A DNA stretch of 64,000 nt from Pseudoalteromonas nigrifaciens. GTDB lineage: Bacteria; Pseudomonadota; Gammaproteobacteria; Enterobacterales; Alteromonadaceae. Both the position numbers and the translations under genes were made by a program. Below the pieces are notes generated by a model. The model did not search any database. It had not been told where the DNA came from and saw only the letters and a list, made by a program, of their open reading frames with translations. The stretch is from positions 2,108,001 through 2,172,000 of the forward strand of contig NZ_CP011036.1 in NCBI RefSeq assembly GCF_002221505.1, given 5' to 3'. Below, piece after piece: positions 36,133-44,924 of the stretch. The first letter of the stretch is position 1. Every line of letters begins with the position of its first letter.

Positions 36133-37346
36133 CGATTAGCCTTTAAAACAAAGGTAAAATTAATCCCGACAATGAAACGATCATATTCAATCGTATTTTG
36201 ATTAGAGTTTTTATCTATAAAATCAACGTAACTAGATACCATCCCAAAGTTACTAACCAAATAGTTTAAACCTAGTCGAGCCGCTGTTGTTTTATCTTGT
36301 CTGCCAACATCCCCAGTGTATTGCTCATCTGCATAATTTAAACTTGCCAACGAACTAAAGTAATTACTCCAATTGTGATCCCAGGTAATGTTATAAACAC
36401 TCTCTTTAATATAATCACCTGCTACTAAGGGATCTTTAGCTGAGCGGCTAGTTAAAAATTGTAACGATGAATAAGTAAGTGGTTGCCAAAGTACTGCGGC
36501 TTCCCAGCTTAAACCGGTAAAATCTTCACGTAGGTCAGAAAAAAAATCTTTGTCTTGATAACCGACTTTGAAGGTACCGGATGTTACCGCCGTTGCCTCC
36601 CACTCTATTCCCAGTAATATTTTTCTGTCATCTGAATCTCGTGAAATACCATTGGCTTGCAAAACATCATAGCGGTACTTTTCTTGTGTTAGCTCCAAAA
36701 AAGTGCGCGTTGCTGCAAGCGTATTGTAGTAACCGGTTATTCCCACTAAAGTTTTATCATAATCGCGATATTGAGATACAGGTCTAAAATTTTGGTATTT
36801 TTTATTGAAAAAACCAGCAATAAGCGCAACTTGAGCTTTAGAGCTTTTTGCGCCATATTCATAACGCGTTGTTACATTTTGCTGTTGGTACTTTACTAAT
36901 TCATTAACAATATCCCCCAAACCTTCGGTTAAACCACTACCTCTGGGTTCATATAACCAATCTGCATCACCTTTAATATCGAGTCTATGCTGTTGGGTAA
37001 ACTCTTTATGAACGCTCGCTGCTGTGGTCACTTGAGTGAAGTTATCTGTGGTATCTTTATTATGAAAGGACGTTATTGTTCCAACATTAAGCTTATAATT
37101 GTCTGGGCCATCTTCAATTACAGCCGAAATGTTAGGTGATATATTCCATATTAACCGCGACTCCTCATTAGTTGGTGTTCTAAAAAAGTTATTATTAGTA
37201 CTCACTCCTGTTTGTAGTGTAGGCGTTATTTCGGCACCATCTTTTGTAATAATACTACCTGGTTTTAGGTTAGCCGTTGCATAAGGACTGCCCCCAATAC
37301 AAACAACGAGTAGGCAAGGGGCAATTGTATTAGTAGGCATTTTCAT
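36129..37346 (-). CDS. outer-membrane beta-barrel protein of the EPS export system (EpsL/BBP2-like)
   Basis: A 405-residue protein with a signal peptide ending near SPYATA and a barrel made of alternating amphipathic strands, ending in the membrane-targeting pattern FIVGINFTFVLKANR. Such barrels sit in exopolysaccharide operons next to short Wza proteins. AAAGGA lies 7 bases before the ATG. The start overlaps the sugar-transferase gene by 17 bases, and the stop overlaps the Wza-like gene. It could be the pore for the secreted polymer. Confidence 0.75.
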   Translation of the reverse strand: MKMPTNTIAPCLLVVCIGGSPYATANLKPGSIITKDGAEITPTLQTGVSTNNNFFRTPTNEESRLIWNISPNISAVIEDGPDNYKLNVGTITSFHNKDTTDNFTQVTTAASVHKEFTQQHRLDIKGDADWLYEPRGSGLTEGLGDIVNELVKYQQQNVTTRYEYGAKSSKAQVALIAGFFNKKYQNFRPVSQYRDYDKTLVGITGYYNTLAATRTFLELTQEKYRYDVLQANGISRDSDDRKILLGIEWEATAVTSGTFKVGYQDKDFFSDLREDFTGLSWEAAVLWQPLTYSSLQFLTSRSAKDPLVAGDYIKESVYNITWDHNWSNYFSSLASLNYADEQYTGDVGRQDKTTAARLGLNYLVSNFGMVSSYVDFIDKNSNQNTIEYDRFIVGINFTFVLKANR

Positions 37347-38733
37347 TCTTAAATCCTTTAAATATTGTTATGATTATTATTTTTATATCAAATAGTAATG
37401 ACCAGTTCTTAATATAGTGTAGGTCATACTCTACACGTTTCGCCATTTTTATTAACGTATCTGTTTCACCACGCCAGCCGTTAACTTGCGCCCACCCTGT
37501 AATGCCTGGTTTGGCTTTGTGCCTAAACATATAAAACTCTACTTTTTTTCTATACTCTTCGTTGTGCGCAACCGCATGAGGTCTTGGGCCAACAATGGAC
37601 ATGTCACCTTCAAGTACATTTAAAAACTGAGGAAGTTCATCAAGACTCGTACGTCGCAAAAATCGGCCTAACTTTGTTATCCTCACATCATTTTTTGTAG
37701 CTTGAGTTACCACTTTGCTGTTTTCTGTGACTGTCATTGAACGGAATTTCCAAACTTTTATTTTTCGTCCATCAAGTCCGTAACGATCTTGCTTAAATAT
37801 TACAGGACCAGCTGATGTTAATTTCACTGCCGCGGCAATAACTAATAGTAATGGCGAAATCAAAAACAATATAATCATTGAAAACACAATATCCTCTGTA
37901 CGCTTAATAAACTCATGAGCACCAATGCACGGTGACTCAAACACACTCAATGTATCAACTTCGCCAACATGTTCAATACGCGCATGTATAAGATTAGAAA
38001 GCAAAAAGTCAGGTATTATATGCACATCAACTGTGGTATCACCCAGCTGCAATAAAATGTCTGCAATACGTTTTTCTGCTTTCATGGGAAGAGCAATATA
38101 TAACACATCAACTCTGCCCTCTCTTGCTAAATCCACAGCTTTTTGTATGTTGCCTGCAACATCATGAGAGGCTAATTTACTAAATAAACGCTCTGGGTTT
38201 CTATCATCAAAAAACCCTAAAAACTTAAAGCCTAACTCATCATTTTTCTCAATTTCATCATATAAGTAAGCAGCGGTTTCTGTAGCACCAATGATGGCTA
38301 CATTGCGTAAATATGAACCAAATTTACGACGATTTCGCTTATACAAGTACACAGCTAAGCGCCATAAATATAAATAAAGCATGCTTAATAAAAACCACAA
38401 GCTAATGCCAATCCGAGATAAGGATTCTGAAAACTTAAAAATAAATGATATAAAAAACAAACAAGCGAATGAAACTAATAAAGCGCCCCAAACACACAAC
38501 ATCATTACTCTAAACTTCCCTGCTCGCCACGATCTATAAGTAGAAAATATTTCAGCGCAATATAAGTAAATTAATGCAACACTTAGCACTGATACCATAT
38601 AAAAAGAGCTTAGATTAAAGTTATAAAATAAGGCGGAGCATTGAAAAGCAAAAAACAATGCAAAAATATCGAAGAGTCTATAAAAGCAGGCATCTGACGA
38701 ACCTGATAACTTAAATGTCCTTGAAGAGCTCAT
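37330..38733 (-). CDS. undecaprenyl-phosphate sugar phosphotransferase (WcaJ/WbaP-type priming enzyme)
   Basis: A 467-residue polyprenyl-phosphate hexose-1-phosphate transferase that loads the first sugar phosphate on undecaprenyl phosphate. Four to five membrane segments lie within residues 15-130, then a CoA-binding-like domain (YLRNVAIIGATETAAYLYDEI), a further membrane segment near 285, and the catalytic bacterial sugar transferase domain: KFRSMTV, RRTSLDELPQFLNVL, SIVGPRPH, KPGITGWAQVNGWRGET. It is the first gene of the downstream EPS block; a 1.1 kb gap lies upstream. Confidence 0.92.
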   Translation of the reverse strand: MSSSRTFKLSGSSDACFYRLFDIFALFFAFQCSALFYNFNLSSFYMVSVLSVALIYLYCAEIFSTYRSWRAGKFRVMMLCVWGALLVSFACLFFISFIFKFSESLSRIGISLWFLLSMLYLYLWRLAVYLYKRNRRKFGSYLRNVAIIGATETAAYLYDEIEKNDELGFKFLGFFDDRNPERLFSKLASHDVAGNIQKAVDLAREGRVDVLYIALPMKAEKRIADILLQLGDTTVDVHIIPDFLLSNLIHARIEHVGEVDTLSVFESPCIGAHEFIKRTEDIVFSMIILFLISPLLLVIAAAVKLTSAGPVIFKQDRYGLDGRKIKVWKFRSMTVTENSKVVTQATKNDVRITKLGRFLRRTSLDELPQFLNVLEGDMSIVGPRPHAVAHNEEYRKKVEFYMFRHKAKPGITGWAQVNGWRGETDTLIKMAKRVEYDLHYIKNWSLLFDIKIIIITIFKGFKNENAY

Positions 38734-39842
38734 AACTATTAATTCCTATTAATTGGTCTCAGGTAAGAAGAAGCATCACTAGACTATGGAATTAATACTA
38801 AATTAACATCTCAAATTGCACAATTAACATACAGGCGGGTTTACTAATATACAAAAGGTTAAAGCTATTTTATTAAACATATTTCTTAAAATATAAATGT
38901 ATCTAAACTACAACTCCCCATCTAAACAACAGCCCTTTTTTATGTAATCATGCTTAGATATTTAAATAAACAATGCATGAATCCATCTGGTTAATATCAT
39001 GAGTAGGGTATACGTAACTTACTCTCTCAGTAAAAACTATGCCGATGAATAAAAGCTAATAGCATAATATTACAATAAATTTGCACATTTTTGGCTCTGT
39101 TCTTGATGTGTAATTTGCCCTACAGCTATTTTTAATTATCATCTACTTAGTTTTAGCAACTACATTCATTTACTAACAACATAATAGCAACCTATTACCT
39201 TGGGGCTTAATTACTGTTTACTTGAAGGTTTTAATAGTTTTATTTATAGCCAATAAAATAAACAACTTAAAAAAACAAACACAAAATAAACAAACATAAA
39301 ACAAAAACAAACATAAAAGATCGCTTTATACAGCCTGCTTATCAGTGTTTAGGTTTAAACTGCGACTATATAAAAACTACTATCAACCAAACCCTGTGAA
39401 ATAGTACATTTTTACCCTAGTGTAATCCTTTAGAAAAATAATAGGCTGTACAAAAAGTAAGAGAGCAGACCGCTAACTGGTTTAGATAATAATTAATAAC
39501 ACAACCGAAAACACGTTATAAGTGTTTGCTTCTAAGTTTTAAATAAGCATAGTGCGTCTATTATTTGGTGGGTTTAAGGTAGCCTGGGGGAATGTTATAC
39601 TGCACACGGTGGCAATGACTAACCAGTAAGGCTTACACAAACGTTTGGCGTTAGTTAATAAACAAAAAACGCTAAGTACTGAAGAGCTTAAGCGCAAACA
39701 ATATCAAGCCTAAATACGGTGAATACTGAAAACTTAGCTTTTATATTTTGAGTTGATGGGAGCCCTACACACTTGCAAATTAACAATAATATAAGCTAGG
39801 CTCTATTTATCTAAAGAACAAGATAAGTCTTTGTAAATAAAG
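38734..39842. other. 1.1 kb non-coding region between the two EPS blocks
   Basis: Very AT-rich, with an A/C-rich low-complexity stretch near 39260-39320. No convincing gene was found. It must hold the promoter of the downstream EPS block (reading left) and the end of the upstream block. Around 39760-39820 a weak hairpin (GAGCCCTA with TAGGCTC) may end transcription of the upstream block. I could not single out a promoter. Confidence 0.45.
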
Positions 39843-40364
39843 TTAATATAATTTTTTAATCTGATTTTTTATGCCACGAGGTATAAACGAAGCCAACCGT
39901 TCTTTTAAGCTTGTAACTGCTTCATGCTTTAGATTATAAAAGCCGTTGTTAATTATTTGGTTACTAGCTGCACAAAAAACTGGTTTTTTAGTGATATGAT
40001 TAATTTCAATACTTTGCTTATAGTCGCTTTCAATAAAAAGCTCTGCACTACTTTTTTGATAAAATAAAGCTTTATGCTTTGCATGACTAATTTGCTTTTG
40101 TCCTCCTTCTTTACCAGGTAAATCTTGCATAATTAAATACTCGTATTCTACTTTATACTTTTTTAACCATATCTCAGTCTGTTCTCGATACTTTTCTGAC
40201 CGGCTGGTAACAAGCGCATAAACTTTTCTAGAGGGTATAAATAATGGCTGTGCATTTAAAATAAACTCAATGTACTTTTCGGCATCATTAGTTTGCTCTT
40301 CAGTAGGGTCAATACACAAAACACCATCTATATCTAAACAAGCAGTCGTTAAGTAAGCGCGCAA
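39843..40364 (-). pseudogene. 3' half of a PRTase-HAD fusion gene, cut off by IS66
   Basis: This frame encodes the HAD-like half: CLDIDGVLCIDPTEE (HAD motif I, with the DxD nucleophile), LVTSRSEKYREQTEIWLKKY (motif II region) and a helical remainder. Its apparent TTG start and the first few codons lie in the IS66 terminal repeat, with no ribosome site. Removing the element and one target copy joins it in frame to the PRTase half at the shared Leu-Thr-Thr codons. The ancestral protein was about 318 residues. Confidence 0.82.
40345..40352. repeat. IS66 target-site duplication, left copy
   Basis: GTCGTTAA, identical to 42698-42705 on the other side of the element. Confidence 0.92.
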
Positions 40365-40432
40365 TTAAACCCACATACCAATATTAATGCTACCTATGCA
40401 TAATTTACTCAGCATATTAACCTGAGGTAATT

Positions 40433-40738
40433 ATGAATAAACAGCAAAAAATAAAACACTGGCAAGGCATTTTTGAGCAGCAAAAATCGAGTGGTTTAGC
40501 CATCATTCAATTTTGTCGTGATAACAACATTAACGCATCGACTTTCTATGTTTGGCGTAAACGCCTTTCTGACGAAACGATAAGGGTTAAAAAGCAACAG
40601 GTGATCCCGTTTGTTATTCATGAGCAAGCCTTTACACACCCTTCAATCATTAAACTCACCACACCAAACGGCTATCAAATAGACTTCGAGTCGACATTAG
40701 CGCACCAAGCACTCGCCAAATTATTGAGCGTACTGTGA
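40433..40738 (+). CDS. tnpA: IS66-family TnpA (accessory protein)
   Basis: A 101-residue IS66 TnpA/TnpS-type accessory protein with a helix-turn-helix near the N-terminus (SGLAIIQFCRDNNINASTFY and a WRKRL motif). It is required for IS66 transposition, but its exact role is not settled. The gene has a GAGGTAAT ribosome site and overlaps tnpB by 4 bases (GTGA). Confidence 0.9.
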   Translation: MNKQQKIKHWQGIFEQQKSSGLAIIQFCRDNNINASTFYVWRKRLSDETIRVKKQQVIPFVIHEQAFTHPSIIKLTTPNGYQIDFESTLAHQALAKLLSVL

Positions 40739-41088
40739 CACCTTGCACCCACCAAGTTTACTTGGTCACGGGATTCACCGACATGCGAAAATCAATCAAT
40801 GGGTTAAGTATTATTGTCAGCGATACCCTATCTCTCGATCCTTTAAGCCAAGCGTGGTTCGTTTTTTGTAATAAACAACGCGATAAATTAAAAATTTTGT
40901 TTTGGGATACCAATGGTTTTTGGCTTTATTATCGTCGCTTAGAGCAAGGACGATTTCAATGGCCAAATCATGCTCAAGCACACGTAGCCATGGGGATTGA
41001 ACAACGGCAGTTACAATGGTTATTATCTGGCTTACCGGTAAATAATAAAACCCGCCACTCAACTTTATCAGGGTTATCAGTGATATAA
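40735..41088 (+). CDS. tnpB: IS66-family TnpB (Orf2)
   Basis: A 117-residue IS66 Orf2-like protein with the family pattern VYLVTGFTDMRKSINGLS and LKILFWDTNGFWLYYRRLEQ followed by GRFQWP. It starts with GTG inside the tnpA stop, so translation is coupled. Confidence 0.92.
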   Translation: MTPCTHQVYLVTGFTDMRKSINGLSIIVSDTLSLDPLSQAWFVFCNKQRDKLKILFWDTNGFWLYYRRLEQGRFQWPNHAQAHVAMGIEQRQLQWLLSGLPVNNKTRHSTLSGLSVI

Positions 41089-41127
41089 ATTAACCAGATC
41101 GTTTTTTTTACTTGAACGATCTTTCCC

Positions 41128-42672
41128 ATGTGTCATGCTATTAAAATGCCAGACACTATTCTCATCACCGAACTACAAAATCAGCTTGCACTTATGCAGG
41201 CTAAGCTTGATGGCTTAGAAAAAGATAAAATTTCACTGCAAGAAGATAAGGTTGAAATGCAATCGCGGATTGACCACTTGCTTGCTGAGCTTAAGTTAAG
41301 TAAATCCCAAAAATACGGTAAAAAAAGTGAAAAAGCCCCGCGAGGTACCTTCAACGAAGCGGAGCAGCATAAAACGACTGAGCCGCCTAAACACCATAAG
41401 AAAGGTAAACAAATACTGGCTGAGCACTTTGAACGAGAAGAAGTTGAGCACACCTTAACCGAGTTAACGTGTCAGTGTTGCGGTGAACAACTACATCAAT
41501 GTGGTAGTGAAGACAGCGAGCAAGTGAAGATTATTCCGGCGAAAGTCAGTGTCATTAAGCACAAACAATTTAAATATGCTTGCAGACATTGCGAGCATGA
41601 ACAATTGGCCAGTAAAATAATCACCGCGCCTAAACCCAAGCAGCCTATTCCTGGCAGCATTGCGAGTCCAGAAGCGTTATCGGCGGTTGTTACGGGCAAA
41701 TACTGCGATGCCTTACCGCTTTATCGTTTCGTTGACATACTGGGCCGTGGCGGCCTTGAACTATCGCGCGGAACATTAGCTAATTGGTGTATTAAAGCGG
41801 GCCTGCTAATCAGCCCCTTAGTGGCAGCCATGCAACGTCACTTGCTTAGTGAGCATAGTTTATGTGCCGATGAAACCCGTACACAAGTGTTAGATGAAGG
41901 TGACAACCCTAGCAGCAATTCCTACATGTGGGTTTATCGCAGCAATGAGGTCAGCCGTGAGCCTGTCGTGATTTACGATTACCAAGCAGGTCGAAGTCGC
42001 GCTTGCGCAAAAGAATTTCTTGCCGGTTATCAAGGCTATTTACAGTGCGACGGTTACCGTGTTTATGACGGTATTGAAGGCATTACCCCTGTTGGTTGCT
42101 GGGCACACGCTAGACGCAAATATAACGATGCCTTAAAAGCAGAGTCGAAAAACAAAGGTCGAGCGCATAAAGCCATCAGCTTTATCAGCCAATTATATAA
42201 ACTGGAAACCCACGCTAAAAACAAACAGTTATCTCCTCAAGCGCGGTATCAGTTACGACAAGAAAAAGCCTTACCCATATTAATGCACTTTAAAGCGTGG
42301 CTTGATGAAGCCGAAGGTAAAGTAACGGCGGGGAGTTATATTGGCAAAGCGATAAAATACACGCTTAATCAATGGCCGAAATTAATGCGGTATAGTGAAG
42401 ATGGCGAACTAGGGATTGATAATAATATTACTGAGCGAGATATTCGGCCGTTTACCACTGGTAGAAAAAACTGGCTATTCTCAAAATCGGTTAATGGTGC
42501 TCAGGCCAGCGCGATACTTTATAGTATTGTGATGACCTGCCGTGCCAATGACATCAATCCTTATTACTACTTTGTGCATTTATTTAAAACGTTGCCGAAT
42601 CGAGATGAGGGTGATGATGATTTTACCGACCTAATGCCGTGGAATGTGCAGCTAGACTTCGATTATAGCTAA
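41128..42672 (+). CDS. tnpC: IS66-family transposase TnpC
   Basis: A 514-residue transposase with an N-terminal leucine-rich coiled coil (about 10-60), a zinc finger (CQCCGEQLHQCG with CRHCEHEQ, about 115-155) and the DDE domain: first Asp in LCADETRTQVLD, second Asp in LQCDGYRVYDG, Glu in IDNNITERDIRPF. It is full length and apparently functional. Confidence 0.95.
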   Translation: MCHAIKMPDTILITELQNQLALMQAKLDGLEKDKISLQEDKVEMQSRIDHLLAELKLSKSQKYGKKSEKAPRGTFNEAEQHKTTEPPKHHKKGKQILAEHFEREEVEHTLTELTCQCCGEQLHQCGSEDSEQVKIIPAKVSVIKHKQFKYACRHCEHEQLASKIITAPKPKQPIPGSIASPEALSAVVTGKYCDALPLYRFVDILGRGGLELSRGTLANWCIKAGLLISPLVAAMQRHLLSEHSLCADETRTQVLDEGDNPSSNSYMWVYRSNEVSREPVVIYDYQAGRSRACAKEFLAGYQGYLQCDGYRVYDGIEGITPVGCWAHARRKYNDALKAESKNKGRAHKAISFISQLYKLETHAKNKQLSPQARYQLRQEKALPILMHFKAWLDEAEGKVTAGSYIGKAIKYTLNQWPKLMRYSEDGELGIDNNITERDIRPFTTGRKNWLFSKSVNGAQASAILYSIVMTCRANDINPYYYFVHLFKTLPNRDEGDDDFTDLMPWNVQLDFDYS

Positions 42673-42693
42673 GCGCACTGCTTAAATGCGCGC

Positions 42694-43152
42694 TTACGTC
42701 GTTAAAATTGGATGATGAAAAATGTTCCATTCAAACACCCTTGGTGATGGTAGGTACTCTAGAAAAAAATCAACATCATTTCTTTGTTTTAGCGATGAGT
42801 AAATTGCACATGTCGTAATTTTACTGTGTAAATATGTGGGAATTAAAGCCATATCAGCTTTAATCGAGTCACCTTTTGCAATACTGTCATCCACTAATAA
42901 TATTTTTTGTGCGTTTTGTGGGTATTTTAAATATTGATTTTTACTTTTTCGTGTACTTCCTGTTTTGAGCTCTGAATTATTAATTAAAGAAATCAAATCC
43001 GTACAATGAATATTCAAATACAATGCCAGCATATTAGCTGGTGTTAAACCACTTCTTGGAAGGCCTACAATTAAATCAAAGTTTAAACTCTGTATTTTAG
43101 GCAAGTGTTCTTTTATATCCTGACTTAAATGACAATAACTTTTATAATTCAT
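42694..43152 (-). pseudogene. 5' half of a PRTase-HAD fusion gene, cut off by IS66
   Basis: This half is a type I phosphoribosyltransferase domain: DLIVGLPRSGLTPANMLALY and the PRPP-binding loop KILLVDDSIAKGDSIKAD. The native frame ran on into the HAD half now at 39843-40352; at the junction it reads FEWNIFHHPILTT and hits a TAA inside the IS end. An ATG at 43152 with AGGGAGGG 8 bases upstream is a better start than the GTG at 43161. The catalytic domain may still fold, but without its HAD partner. It sits last in the upstream EPS block. Confidence 0.82.
42698..42705. repeat. IS66 target-site duplication, right copy
   Basis: GTCGTTAA, identical to 40345-40352. Confidence 0.92.
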
Positions 43153-43349
43153 TAGAATCACCCTCCCTTAAAAACATTTTACCTAACATACTAAAATTAT
43201 TATTAATTACATTGCTTTTATTAAGGTTAGTACAATTTATCGCAATAATGTAGATCTCACGTCAAAAATAGCCATCAAATTGTTGTTATATCTTTGATTT
43301 AAGCGTTAGCTTCACGCTAATAGAAATTAACTTTTACCACTCCCTTTAA

Positions 43350-44078
43350 TTACAAAACTCTTTTAGTACTGGAGCGATATACATTTAAAAAAAACAATGG
43401 GATCCCGACAACATAACGAGAAAATAACCTTTTAGGCTCTAGAGCAAATCTGTATAGCCACTCAAAACCAAGCTTTCTAAATATCGTCGGTGCGCGCTTT
43501 ACCCTACCCGCTTGAAAATCCAATATTGCACCACCACATATTATTATCATTTTATTTTTGCTCTGTAGTTTTAGTTGTGTAGCTATCAGCTCTTGCTTAG
43601 GCATACCCATAGCAAGAACGACTACGTTAAGACTCTCAGTTTGATACTGTAAATTGTGCTCAAGATAACAGTCGACATCTTTAAACCCATTTAAACTATA
43701 ATATTGGGAGGTGTTAAAAAGCGAGGTTGCACCTATATCTAACCAAGGTTGCTGAGTACCGTACGCAAAAAGGGTCATTTCCTTGTTAGATAAATATAAT
43801 TGCGAGATTAATCGCGGAATAAAGTCTGTACCATTTAAGTTAGATTGAGGGTCAATATTGTTGTACAAGCACGCTAATTCAACCCCTTTACCGTCTCTGA
43901 ATAAATAATCTAAATCGAAAAAGTTAGCTTTTATAGCATCACTACTACTTATTAAGTTATATGCATACTGATTTAAAAAACCGATCGAAATTGCTTTATC
44001 CGTATTTGTGATACGCTCTAAAATACTGGCTAAAGATACCTCATTGACTAAAGTTAATGACTTTAAGATAGGGTCCAT
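43350..44078 (-). CDS. WecG/TagA/CpsF-family glycosyltransferase
   Basis: A 242-residue GT26-type transferase that usually adds N-acetylmannosaminuronic acid or another sugar to a lipid-linked intermediate at the inner membrane. Family motifs are visible: RDGKGVELACLYN, LNGTDFIPRLI, LAMGMPKQELIA and GGAILDFQAGRVKRAPTIFR followed by LGFEWLYRF. It may add a sugar soon after the priming step. Confidence 0.9.
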   Translation of the reverse strand: MDPILKSLTLVNEVSLASILERITNTDKAISIGFLNQYAYNLISSSDAIKANFFDLDYLFRDGKGVELACLYNNIDPQSNLNGTDFIPRLISQLYLSNKEMTLFAYGTQQPWLDIGATSLFNTSQYYSLNGFKDVDCYLEHNLQYQTESLNVVVLAMGMPKQELIATQLKLQSKNKMIIICGGAILDFQAGRVKRAPTIFRKLGFEWLYRFALEPKRLFSRYVVGIPLFFLNVYRSSTKRVL

Positions 44079-44090
44079 CGCTTTAAGCTC

Positions 44091-44888
44091 CTATTTTATT
44101 ACTTTAAAGTCAGCAAACTTTATTTTTCTTTGTGAATAATAAAAAATACCAACCATAAGCTTTCGCAAATAGTGATAGTAAAGAGCAGTACTTTTTAGTT
44201 TGTGGTTATTTAATACCGCGAAAGAGCCTTGAAAATACTTATATCTAAATTCTGGTAATGGATCACGATGGCCAATAGCTGCAGAGTTCATAAAAAATAT
44301 AACCTTACTAATAAGTGAAGCTTTTATTGCAAAGTCCAAATCTTCACCTCCATTATTTTTAGCGCCGACGCCAAAGTTTTCATCAAACAGCCCTACTTCA
44401 TTAAATACTTTAGATGCATAAAATGTAGTGTTAGATGATGCGTATCGTATTAAGTTTGACGAATTATGTTCATTAGAAGTAAAGGGGCTAATACTTGGTG
44501 CTGATGAAAATTGAGTATAAAACAATTCAAATCGACTGAGTGCTTGTAGTTCATTAAAGCTATTCCAAAACCCTTCTGGGTACCAACAGTCATCGTCTGG
44601 GCAGGACACGAAATCAAAATCATTCAATGAATACCGACTGTTCACTTCTTTAATAAGCTTATTTCTGGCCTTTGATAACGACACAATATGACTTTGACTA
44701 ATTGTGATTAGCGTATAGTTACTAGCTAGCCCAAGTAAACACTCTTCACTGTAGCCATCTGCACTTTGTAATAGTACATAGTGTACAAATTGAATGTTTC
44801 TTACACTATTTATCGATAGTATTAGTCTTTTTAAGTCTTTGATATTTTCGTCATTACATATACATGTTGTTAATAATAAAATTTTCAT
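44091..44888 (-). CDS. glycosyltransferase family 2-like protein
   Basis: A 265-residue cytosolic glycosyltransferase. The metal-binding acidic motif is in FVSCPDDDCWYPEGFW and an acceptor-side motif in GAKNNGGEDLDFAIKA. The fold is GT-A. Donor and acceptor sugars cannot be told. It ends 12 bases before the WecG-like gene. Confidence 0.8.
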   Translation of the reverse strand: MKILLLTTCICNDENIKDLKRLILSINSVRNIQFVHYVLLQSADGYSEECLLGLASNYTLITISQSHIVSLSKARNKLIKEVNSRYSLNDFDFVSCPDDDCWYPEGFWNSFNELQALSRFELFYTQFSSAPSISPFTSNEHNSSNLIRYASSNTTFYASKVFNEVGLFDENFGVGAKNNGGEDLDFAIKASLISKVIFFMNSAAIGHRDPLPEFRYKYFQGSFAVLNNHKLKSTALYYHYLRKLMVGIFYYSQRKIKFADFKVIK

Positions 44889-44924
44889 TACAATCCTTAT
44901 AAGTAGTTATTACATAATATGAAG

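Larger units (their letters stand above)
40353..42697 (+). mobile_element. IS66-family insertion sequence, 2345 bp
   Basis: Terminal repeats GTAAGCGCGCAATTAAAC (left, from 40353) and the complement of GTAAGCGCGCATTTAAGC (right, ending 42697) match at 16 of 18. The element is flanked by a perfect 8-bp target duplication GTCGTTAA (40345-40352 and 42698-42705), the length typical of IS66. Three genes, tnpA, tnpB and tnpC, are all intact and read opposite to the EPS genes. The preserved duplication suggests a fairly recent insertion. Confidence 0.95.

Noticed and set aside
39260..39320. A/C-rich repeat (ACAAACATAAAAC-like) as a CRISPR or iteron
   Set aside because: Units are irregular and there are no spacers; it is low-complexity sequence.
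39575..39600. GGTAGC resembling the ops/JUMPstart element of polysaccharide operons
   Set aside because: It is on the plus strand, opposite to the EPS genes, and the rest of the element is missing.
39630..39713. Short plus-strand frame ending in LSTEELKRKQYQA
   Set aside because: Looks like the C-terminus of some protein, but at 27 residues with no upstream continuation it cannot be assigned.
40362..40364. TTG start for a stand-alone HAD gene
   Set aside because: The codon lies in the IS66 terminal repeat with no ribosome site; the frame is the tail of a split gene.
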